A DNA stretch of 46,073 bases from Lachnospiraceae bacterium (GTDB lineage Bacteria; Bacillota; Clostridia; Lachnospirales; Lachnospiraceae). Both the position numbers and the translations under genes were made by a program. Within the stretch, counting starts at the first letter, position 1; each line of letters begins with the position of its first letter. The stretch spans positions 1-46,073 of the forward strand of contig JAJPXU010000115.1 of assembly GCA_021205305.1 (NCBI GenBank), given 5' to 3'. Below are positions 15,719 through 22,507 of this stretch, piece after piece. The notes beneath the pieces are model-generated. The model worked only from the letters and a program-made list of their open reading frames with translations. It did not search any database and was not told the DNA's origin.

Positions 15719-17062
15719 TCACTGTTTTTGCATTTCCGGAAGATATTTTTCTACATCCAGAAGTAAAATGCAAAGAAGCAGAATGACACAGGTAATGGCA
15801 TCTACCCAGATGTAGCTGAATTTCATGGCGGAAATCACTGCTGCAGACTGCGTTTCCAGTGTAGAATCATATCCGGCAGCAGCCAGCACCCACATCACGC
15901 TGGCCCCGCCGATGCCCATACCGATTTTCTGTCCCATAGACTGGGAAGCAGACATCAGACCTTCCGCGTGAATACCAGATTTCCACTCCACATAGTTCGC
16001 CGAATCTGCAATAAATGCGTAAATACCGGCAAACATTGGACCTCCCGCAAAACTCCGCAGGAAGGCGCAGCCAAGAAGCAGCGTCTTGCTGGTCGGATCA
16101 ATGAGAACCAAAAGGAAGCTCAGAATCAGTCCCAGGGAGCATACGGACATGAAGGAACGCTTGGAGAAGCGTTTCGTCAGATAAGGGGTGACAACCAGCA
16201 TGATAATGCTCGGAGCAACTCCCAGTCCCAGCAAAGTAGCGGTATACATGGAATCCCCCAGCACCCACGTACAATAATAAATCGTACAGGACGCAGCGTT
16301 TGCGTTATAGACCAGAGTGCAGATACCGAAAATCAGGCAGCACCAGAAATATTTGCATTTCAATACCGCACCGAACTGCTCCATAAGTGGCGGCGCCTGC
16401 TTCTTCTGACCGGAATTCTCCGTATGGCCGTCTTCTTCCATGTCTACCTTTTCCCGGCAGACGAGAGCCTCAATCAAAATCAGCACACCCGCGACGAGAC
16501 CTACGATCACACTGGTGTACCGCCAGCCTATGTTCAGGTAAAGCACCGTGATGCCGCTTGCGGCTGCGATCTGCGCCAGGTTCTGCATAATGATCGCTAC
16601 AGTGGATGTCAGGGTGCGATCCTCGGAATCCCGCGTCATACGCGGCAGAAGAGCCGTGTGTGAAATACCATAAATCGTATATACAATCGCATTCAGGAAA
16701 ATATAAGTAATATACGCGTAAACAAGCTTCATCTGCTCCGCCCAGTTTGCCGGAACATTGAGGATGAGAATGATGCCTGCCAGCATCAGAGGAGCCGCCA
16801 CAAAAATCCACGGGCGCGCTTTGCCCAGCTTCGTGTTCGTGCGGTCTACCACACTTCCCATGGCAAAATCACTGACGCCGTCAAAAACACGGGCTACTAC
16901 CATCATGGTCGCAATGGCCATCGGCGCAATCAAAGCCGTGTCTGTATAATAAGCCGTGATAAAGTTTGACATCAAAACACTCATAATATTACCGCCGCTC
17001 ATTCCACAGCCATAAGCCAGCTTCTGCGGAATAGGTACTTTTGTATTTTCGTTCGCTTTCAT
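15719..17062 (-). CDS. GPH-family (glycoside-pentoside-hexuronide) cation symporter
   Basis: Major-facilitator-type symporter of 447 aa with about 12 helices. The GPH hallmark loop VVDRTNTKLGKARPWIFV (about residues 70-90) resembles the MelB substrate/cation region, which points to uptake of a glycoside or sugar acid. The ATG at 17062 has AAAGGAAA upstream and is preferred. The frame also opens at 17149 in an ATGA overlap with the preceding oxidoreductase stop, which would add a 29-residue hydrophilic extension and lacks a ribosome binding site. A hairpin lies between these two starts. Confidence 0.9.
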   Translation of the reverse strand: MKANENTKVPIPQKLAYGCGMSGGNIMSVLMSNFITAYYTDTALIAPMAIATMMVVARVFDGVSDFAMGSVVDRTNTKLGKARPWIFVAAPLMLAGIILILNVPANWAEQMKLVYAYITYIFLNAIVYTIYGISHTALLPRMTRDSEDRTLTSTVAIIMQNLAQIAAASGITVLYLNIGWRYTSVIVGLVAGVLILIEALVCREKVDMEEDGHTENSGQKKQAPPLMEQFGAVLKCKYFWCCLIFGICTLVYNANAASCTIYYCTWVLGDSMYTATLLGLGVAPSIIMLVVTPYLTKRFSKRSFMSVCSLGLILSFLLVLIDPTSKTLLLGCAFLRSFAGGPMFAGIYAFIADSANYVEWKSGIHAEGLMSASQSMGQKIGMGIGGASVMWVLAAAGYDSTLETQSAAVISAMKFSYIWVDAITCVILLLCILLLDVEKYLPEMQKQ

Positions 17063-17088
17063 TTGATTTCCTTTCTTATTGCTTTCGT

Positions 17089-17134
17089 AACGATTCCGTA
17101 CTTTCACAGTTACGAGGTACTGTCCTGAATCGTT
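17089..17134 (-). other. Hairpin before the symporter start
   Basis: AACGATTC and GAATCGTT form an 8-bp stem enclosing a GTAC/GTAC pair, in the 83-bp interval between the oxidoreductase stop and the symporter ribosome binding site. It could tune symporter translation relative to the upstream gene. Confidence 0.4.
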
Positions 17135-17145
17135 ATTCGCTATCT

Positions 17146-18153
17146 TCATTCAAACGGGAACACTACTCCCGCCTGCGCACGCAGCTCAGTCATAATTTTC
17201 GAGATAGCCAGCGTCTGCTCCCACGGAGCGTCCTCTGTCTGTGTTTTGCCTTCCCGGATCGCCTGCTCAATCTTGATCCACTCATGCTCATAGCCCTTCA
17301 CAAATGGCACTTCCGAGTTCACAATCAGCGGCGGAAGCCCCGGCTTTTCACGGAGGGAGCCATCCAGATTGCGAATCTCCAGCTCATTCGGATTAGAAAC
17401 TGCATCCAGGTAAATACTGCCCTCTGTGCCAAAGATCTCACAGAACTCCTCCCTCTCGTCTTCTGGTGTATTGATCGTGGAAACACATTCAATCTTTATC
17501 CCGCCCGGATAAGTCACTGTATAGTAATCTCTGGCATCCACGCCACTCTCCAGCATTTCAAAATGTCCCTCAGCTGACTCGTAATCCGTTCCAAAATGGC
17601 AGGTCATCCGGCTTAAAATATAAGGTCCCATATCCAGAAGCGAACCGCCTCCGGTTTCCAGCTTCTTTACACGCTCCAGAAACATGACGTTGCCTTTGCT
17701 GATAATTTTTGCGCCCGTCAGACGGCCAATCTTTCCATCTTTGATGATATGGTCAATGATGTGTCGGGACGGCAGAAAGGCCGGCCAGAGCGCTTCTGAT
17801 AAAAATACACCCTTTTCCTGCGCTTTATTAATCATCATTTTCGCCTGTGTGTAATTCACAGCAAACGGCTTCTCTACAACCACATTTTTTCCGTGTTCCA
17901 ACGCTTTCAGACACAGATCCATATGTACATGGTTCGGAACCGCAATATACACGACATCCACTGCGTCGTCGCACATCAGTTCCTCATAGCTGTCATACAC
18001 CTTCTGCCAGCCATATTTTTCCGCGAACGGGCGGCAGGAATCGGCAGACCGGCCTGCTACGCCATATTTTACGATTCGCTCACTATTTTGCTGACCCAAA
18101 ATATCCGAAATCCAGCTGGCAATCGTGCCAGCACCACATATTCCTATATTCAT
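17146..18153 (-). CDS. Gfo/Idh/MocA-family oxidoreductase
   Basis: NAD(P)-dependent oxidoreductase of 335 aa. The Rossmann motif is GICGAG (4-9), and EKPF at 94-97 carries the conserved catalytic-site Lys. SEALWPAF and GGGSLLDMGPY resemble the dihydrodiol dehydrogenase / D-xylose dehydrogenase branch, whose substrates are cyclic polyols, sugars or trans-dihydrodiols. The start at 18153 has AAGGAAG; a GTG seven codons upstream does not. It is next to the symporter and the FMN enzyme, which suggests oxidation of an imported glycoside, inositol-like or ring-diol compound. Confidence 0.9.
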   Translation of the reverse strand: MNIGICGAGTIASWISDILGQQNSERIVKYGVAGRSADSCRPFAEKYGWQKVYDSYEELMCDDAVDVVYIAVPNHVHMDLCLKALEHGKNVVVEKPFAVNYTQAKMMINKAQEKGVFLSEALWPAFLPSRHIIDHIIKDGKIGRLTGAKIISKGNVMFLERVKKLETGGGSLLDMGPYILSRMTCHFGTDYESAEGHFEMLESGVDARDYYTVTYPGGIKIECVSTINTPEDEREEFCEIFGTEGSIYLDAVSNPNELEIRNLDGSLREKPGLPPLIVNSEVPFVKGYEHEWIKIEQAIREGKTQTEDAPWEQTLAISKIMTELRAQAGVVFPFE

Positions 18154-18217
18154 ATTCTTCCTTTCCGCAGACACTTATCCGCTGTTTGACCACCGTGCGT
18201 CTGCTTCCGATCTTCAT

Positions 18218-19222
18218 TTACCAGTCTTTCTTTCTCAGGGTCGTCGGATCAAAATGATCCGTATCCGGCGTGCAGGTCCGCGCCATCACACAGGACAGTT
18301 CTGCCGTCAGTTCCCGAAGCCGACGCTCTACTCCCGCTGCGCCCTCTGTCATATACGGTTTCACCAGATTTCTCGCCACGCACACCCGGTCCGCACCAAG
18401 CGCCAGTGCCTTGTAAGCATCAATTCCGCTTGTAATCCCACAGTCAACAAAAATTTTCACCCGGTCTCCCACCGCTCTTTTGATCTCCGGCAGGACATAC
18501 AGCGGCGGCACCGCATCCGGGATTTCCCCTTTATGATGGGAGAGCAGAATGGCTGCCACGCCCGCGTCCGCGCATTTTACCGCATCCTGTACTGACAAAA
18601 CCCCTTTGGCGATAAACGGCAGCTTCGTGGACTTCACATACATCGCAATCTCCTCGGTCGTCTTCGGACAAAGCTGGCCATAATCCGGTGTCGGATGATA
18701 GAGTGTACCATCCGGCGCGATGCCATGGTCAATATCCATCGCCACGGCAAAGCATCCACATTCCTCGTCATGACGAATTTCTGAGAGAACCGCCTCATTG
18801 TCGCGCTGCATTTTCACAATACGGATGCACTGCGCCCCAGTCGCCACCAGCTCATCCACCTCCTGATTGGAAATATAGCCAAACAGTGCAGGCGTGTTCA
18901 TGGCAAGTGCCCCTTTTGTAATCTCCGTCATGCCATTTTTGTGCAGTAATGGTGCAATCGCAGATAATCCGCCTACCATGATGGGCGTATCGAATGTCTT
19001 TCCCCACAGGCTGGCATGCGTATCCGCCACCCAGGAATCCAGGTAGCGGTATTCAATCATGTAGCTGTCGTAGCACGCTCTGGTGATTTTATTTGAGTCA
19101 TCGTTCTCAGATTTCAGGGAATACGGCGTGTAGCCAAATTGCAGCCCGTCCGCCCGTCTGGGGCTGTCCGGGCCGCCAAAATACCGATCCTCACTGTAAT
19201 CCGCTGGTTTTGGTTCCTGCAT
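18218..19222 (-). CDS. FMN-dependent alpha-hydroxy-acid dehydrogenase-like protein with altered active site
   Basis: TIM-barrel FMN protein of 334 aa related to lactate/glycolate oxidases. The FMN-contacting blocks are present: PIMVGGLSAIA, FIAKGVLSVQDA with the FMN Lys at 206, IFVDCGITSG and ADRVCVARNL. The active-site segment SNHGGR of the family reads SHHKGE (228-233). The catalytic base His is kept, but the Arg that anchors the substrate carboxylate is Glu, so the substrate probably is not a simple 2-hydroxy acid. The start is the ATG at 19222, 9 nt after AGGAGG; that AGGAGG lies inside the slightly longer open frame from 19240. Repeat R1 copy 2 forms its leader. Confidence 0.85.
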   Translation of the reverse strand: MQEPKPADYSEDRYFGGPDSPRRADGLQFGYTPYSLKSENDDSNKITRACYDSYMIEYRYLDSWVADTHASLWGKTFDTPIMVGGLSAIAPLLHKNGMTEITKGALAMNTPALFGYISNQEVDELVATGAQCIRIVKMQRDNEAVLSEIRHDEECGCFAVAMDIDHGIAPDGTLYHPTPDYGQLCPKTTEEIAMYVKSTKLPFIAKGVLSVQDAVKCADAGVAAILLSHHKGEIPDAVPPLYVLPEIKRAVGDRVKIFVDCGITSGIDAYKALALGADRVCVARNLVKPYMTEGAAGVERRLRELTAELSCVMARTCTPDTDHFDPTTLRKKDW

Positions 19223-19247
19223 ATAGTATTTCCTCCTCATTTATCAT

Positions 19248-19424
19248 GTTATCTATTTGAACAGCAGGCCGCAGACCGCCTGCGTTGCAGGCTATATGCC
19301 GCTAACGCGTCATATGTCTGTGGCTTGATGGGCGAAACGCCCATCCCGAAAGGAAAATACAGCCTTTAGCAGGTGAACCTGCACAGACTGTCTTTTCCTT
19401 TCGATGCTGTTCTTTACTGTTAAC
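19248..19424 (-). repeat. Structured repeat R1, copy 2 (short form, reversed)
   Basis: A 177-bp copy of R1 on the minus strand, lacking both M modules. Its stems are CGAAAGGAAAA with TTTTCCTTTCG, GCAGG with CCTGC, GATGGGCG with CGCCCATC, ATATGACGC with GCGGCATAT and CCTGC with GCAGG, bounded by GAACAGCA/TGCTGTTC. Differences from copy 1 in the long stem fall in pairs that preserve pairing. It fills the space between the FMN-enzyme ribosome binding site and a minus-strand TATAAT at 19431-19426, so it is probably transcribed as that gene's 5' leader. Confidence 0.85.
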
Positions 19425-19425
19425 A

Positions 19426-19431
19426 ATTATA
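19426..19431 (-). promoter_or_regulatory. -10 box of the FMN-enzyme gene (probable)
   Basis: A perfect TATAAT on the minus strand lies just outside R1 copy 2. The -35 is weak (TTCCTT at 17 nt). Transcription from here would start at the R1 boundary and include all of R1 in the leader. It sits back to back with the LysR promoter at 19444-19472, typical of LysR divergent control. Confidence 0.5.
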
Positions 19432-19443
19432 AAGAATCCCCCT

Positions 19444-19472
19444 TTGAAAAGGAATGAAAAAGGTGTTACTAT
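19444..19472 (+). promoter_or_regulatory. Promoter of the divergent LysR gene
   Basis: TTGAAA (19444-19449) and TACTAT (19467-19472) are separated by exactly 17 nt. Transcription would begin near 19479, giving a leader of about 70 nt before the ATG at 19549. Confidence 0.7.
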
Positions 19473-19548
19473 AGCGGTAGAGAAAACGTACCGAGCACAG
19501 ATCGCACAAACGAGCTCCATTCGACACAACACACGGAGGAACCTATCA

Positions 19549-20412
19549 ATGACCACCAGACAACTTCAATTATTTGTGACCATCGCAAACCTTGGGAGTT
19601 TTTCAAAAGCCGAAAAAACCGAATTTATGTCAAAGCAGGCCATGCTGCGTCAGATGAACCAGCTCGAAGACGAAGTCGGCGAAAAGCTGCTTCTCCGCAA
19701 TACGGCCGGCATCACGCTGACTGACGCTGGGAAAAGCTTTTACGAGGGAGCCAAGGATATTCTGAAGCTGGAAAATGATGTGTTTGCGCGGTGCCGGGAG
19801 TCTTCGCCGGCGCAGGATTCGATCCGCATCAGCTACGTAGAGCACCAGGTTCTCCTGAATGACGTTACAGAAGCTTTCGCGGTAAAATATCCGGACATCC
19901 GCATCCACCGCGTCGTGCACCCAAATCACAGCGGAGAATACCGGGTAGAACACGACATCGCGGATGTGGGAGAGACTTTTTACTCCGAGCTGACCGCGCA
20001 TTCGCCTCTTGCGTACACCAAACTGGCAGATATGCCCTATCTGGCAGCCATGGCGTCAGAACATCCTTTGAGCAGAAAATCCGTAATCTCTGTAGAAGAT
20101 CTCGCGCCTTATCCCATCATCGTCTATGAGCCAATGATGAAAAAAGAATATTTAAGAGAACTGGAACAATTTCATTTTCTGGATGTGCATAGTGACGTAG
20201 ACGCGCAGGTGCAGGCCGCTTTCTATTGTGCCGAGACCGACACCGTCTTGCTTACCGCAAATCATTTCGTCCGCACGATTCCGGATTTGCTGACACTTCC
20301 TCTCGCACAGGATTGGAGCGAGGAGTACGGCATCATCTATCGTCCGAATCCAACCGGAATTGTGCGGAAATACATCGACCTGGCAGTCGCGAAATACGGT
20401 ACGGCCGAGTAG
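19549..20412 (+). CDS. LysR-family transcriptional regulator (divergent)
   Basis: A 287-aa LysR regulator starting MTTRQLQLFVTIANLGSFSK. The HTH (residues 1-60) is followed by a substrate-binding domain (about 85-285). The ATG at 19549 is preferred because GGAGG precedes it and the promoter lies inside the longer open frame from 19444. It is divergent from the FMN-enzyme gene, so it most likely regulates that cluster, and it is convergent with the flavin reductase remnant. It is the only plus-strand protein gene between 1.4 kb and the right end. Confidence 0.93.
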   Translation: MTTRQLQLFVTIANLGSFSKAEKTEFMSKQAMLRQMNQLEDEVGEKLLLRNTAGITLTDAGKSFYEGAKDILKLENDVFARCRESSPAQDSIRISYVEHQVLLNDVTEAFAVKYPDIRIHRVVHPNHSGEYRVEHDIADVGETFYSELTAHSPLAYTKLADMPYLAAMASEHPLSRKSVISVEDLAPYPIIVYEPMMKKEYLRELEQFHFLDVHSDVDAQVQAAFYCAETDTVLLTANHFVRTIPDLLTLPLAQDWSEEYGIIYRPNPTGIVRKYIDLAVAKYGTAE

Positions 20413-20439
20413 GCGATGACTTTTTTGCCTCCTGCACAC

Positions 20440-20477
20440 AAAAAAGAAGGACTGTCTTTGCACAATCCTTCTTTTTT
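20440..20477. terminator. Bidirectional intrinsic terminator
   Basis: AAAAAAGAAGGA and TCCTTCTTTTTT form a 12-bp stem around 14 nt, with A and T tails usable on both strands. It lies between the convergent LysR gene (+) and the flavin reductase pseudogene (-). Confidence 0.85.
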
Positions 20478-20534
20478 GTATTTCACTTCACAATAGAAAA
20501 ACTCTTTTACCCCAAAACCTGAAAGGAATCAATA

Positions 20535-22261
20535 TCACTCACCGAGGGCATACGCGGTTGCATATTTTCCTGCCAGACGTCCAAACACAAACGCATCCGC
20601 TGTACCGGAACCGTCTACACGGTAATTTCCATGGAACCCTCCGGTCACCTCACCAGCTGCGTACAGACCGACAATTGCGTCGCCATTGGTATCAACAACC
20701 TGTGTATACTCATTGATCAGGATACCGCCCATGAAGTAATGCGCGCCGACACCAAAATTATAACCGTAAAGCGTTCCTTCCAGCTTGTTCAGGTTTTCTT
20801 CACGGCCAAACTGGCTGTCCGCACCCGCTTCGCAGTCTGCATTCCACTGATCAATCGTTGCCTGCAGCGCATCCGCATCCAGGCCCAGATTTTCCGCCAG
20901 CTCTTCGACCGTCTCGCCGGATACCACATAGCCAAGCTCCATCAGACCTTCCAGTGTCTCATTCAGATTGTTCTCTGTAAAGATGCAGTACGCCATACCA
21001 TCCGGCTGTGCAAGAATTGCATCCGATACCTCAAAACCTTCCGCCACAAAACGCTCTGCGTTCTCATTCACATAGATCGCGTCAGGATTAAATCCGCCAG
21101 GCAGATTCATCGGTGTCAGCAGGCCATAGCCGACAATTACGTGCGGGAACAGCTGAATATCCTCCAGGTTTACGGTGTCTGCGCCATCAGAAGGCCATCG
21201 CCTGTTGTCGGAGCGATCTCATCCGTGATTGCGTTGGCAAGATCCGGACGTACTTCTGCGAGCAGCTCACTGTTCTGTCCGAAACCGCCGGTCGCCAGTA
21301 CAACTGCTTTTCCGGTAAAGGTCACTTCATTGCCGTCTGCATCCTCGCAGACCACACCAACTACGGCGCCATTCTCATCTGTCACCAGCGTAGTTGCCGT
21401 TGTGTTCAGATACAGCGTGATGTCCGTAGAAGTCAGGGAATTATTCAGTGCGTTGATCAGCGTCGTGCTAGTCTTGCCGTCCGCAGTCGCCATCAGCATA
21501 AAATCACTGTTTCCGCCTTCTGCGCTGAACTCTACGCCCAGAGACGCCAGCCAGTCAATCGTCTCACCGCTGTTCTCGGCAAAAGCGGTCACCAGAGCTT
21601 CGTCGGCATCTTCGTTGTTTAACTGTGCCTCAATCAGCTCCTCCACTGTCACGGTAACGCCCAGATCCGTCTGCACCTGAGATTCCGCCGCGTTAATGCC
21701 CATCGTTGCGCAGAGCGTGTTGCCGCCGACATTGGAAGATTTTTCAATCAAGATCACAGACGCGCCATTCTCATCCGCTGTCTTTGCCGCCGAAAGGCCA
21801 GCGCCGCCTGCGCCGATCACAATGACATCGGCTTCTGTCACCGGATACGCCTCCTCATCCGAAGCCGCAATCTCTCTGCTGCTAAGTGCCTCTACGTCGC
21901 CGCCCGCCTGCTCTACACAGGCCGTCAGAGCCGCGATGTAAGCCGTAGAGGAAATCGTCGCGCCGGATACCGTATCAATTGCGAGAGACTGATTCGCCAG
22001 CACCGTCTCCGTCAGCGTCTCCATCGCCGCTGCGCCGATGGTAGCCGTCTCCTGGCTCTCCACCTGGATATCCATAATCTCACTCTCACTAAACGTCACC
22101 GTCAGTGTAACGTCACCGTTGATACCAGCCTCCGTCGCTGTGTAAGTACCAGGATTTGCAAATACTGCCTCCTCTGCATTTGCCATGACTGGTACTGCTG
22201 CGACTGCCATCAGTGCCGTGAGCGTCCATGCAAACGCTCTCTGTCTTATTGACTTTCTCAT
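20535..22261 (-). pseudogene. Flavinylated fumarate-reductase-like enzyme, frameshifted
   Basis: Extracellular FMN/FAD reductase of the urocanate/fumarate/cinnamate reductase type, which respires small unsaturated acids. The first frame (22261 to about 21170) has a signal peptide (1-29), an FMN_bind domain with DTVSGATISS (96-105, flavin attachment Thr102), and FAD-binding GAGGAG (150-155). It ends early after GDGLLMAQTP. The second frame resumes with GADTVNLEDIQLFPH near 21187 and carries HGNYRVDGSG and the C-terminal FAD segment. The junction lacks about four residues. That fits a roughly 13-bp deletion between GGCGCAG direct repeats, although a sequencing error cannot be excluded. Reassembled length is about 575 aa, normal for the family. 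GGAGG precedes the ATG, which overlaps the stop of a 52-aa ORF. Confidence 0.85.
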
Positions 22262-22416
22262 GCTCTTTCTCCTTCCTTTTCTGCGGCAGATAAATCTGCC
22301 GGAACTAATACCTGTTTTACGTACAGCACACCGAAAACAATGGTTTCAAACAGCTTACCATAACCTTTTACAGGATTTTCATTCAAACTTCGTAAGGACT
22401 GGAGCAAATTCTGCAT
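22258..22416 (-). CDS. Small 52-aa protein coupled to the flavin reductase
   Basis: An ATG at 22416 follows AGGAAAG and opens a 52-codon frame beginning MQNLLQSLRSLNENPVKGYG. Its TGA overlaps the reductase ATG (ATGA), the classical sign of translational coupling. It has no membrane helix of normal length or cysteines, and the second half is hydrophobic then acidic. I recognise no family. A weak promoter (TTGAAT-N18-TATGGT) and a palindrome lie inside it, so a non-coding leader is the alternative reading. Confidence 0.45.
   Translation of the reverse strand: MQNLLQSLRSLNENPVKGYGKLFETIVFGVLYVKQVLVPADLSAAEKEGERA
22284..22301. promoter_or_regulatory. 18-bp perfect palindrome upstream of the flavin reductase
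   Basis: CGGCAGAT-AA-ATCTGCCG is a perfect dyad 22 bp before the reductase start. It could be an operator, or an RNA hairpin next to the ribosome binding site. Its core GCAGATTTATCTGC also occurs as one stem of R1 copy 1; for so short a palindrome this may be chance. Confidence 0.4.
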
Positions 22417-22432
22417 TACTTTCCTATTGGAC

Positions 22433-22483
22433 AAAAATGGGGACCGTCTCCTCTCCATATTTCCGAAGAAAGACCGTACCCAT
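22433..22483 (-). terminator. recJ terminator, homologous to a stretch of the rluA-type gene
   Basis: On the minus strand ATGGGTACGGTCT and AGACGGTCCCCAT pair at 11 of 13 positions and are followed by TTTTTG, a good intrinsic terminator 25 nt after recJ. The same 51 bp, ungapped, are about 78% identical to 980-1030 inside the pseudouridine synthase gene. Confidence 0.7.
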
Positions 22484-22507
22484 TACCGGCCGCAAACCGG
22501 CCACGCA

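Noticed and set aside
17063-17149. Symporter starting at the ATGA overlap (17149)
   Set aside because: No ribosome binding site, and the extra 29 residues are not typical of GPH proteins; the ATG at 17062 is better supported.
19302-19556. Minus-strand frame crossing R1 copy 2 and the LysR promoter
   Set aside because: It covers a repeat plus divergent promoters and has no ribosome binding site.
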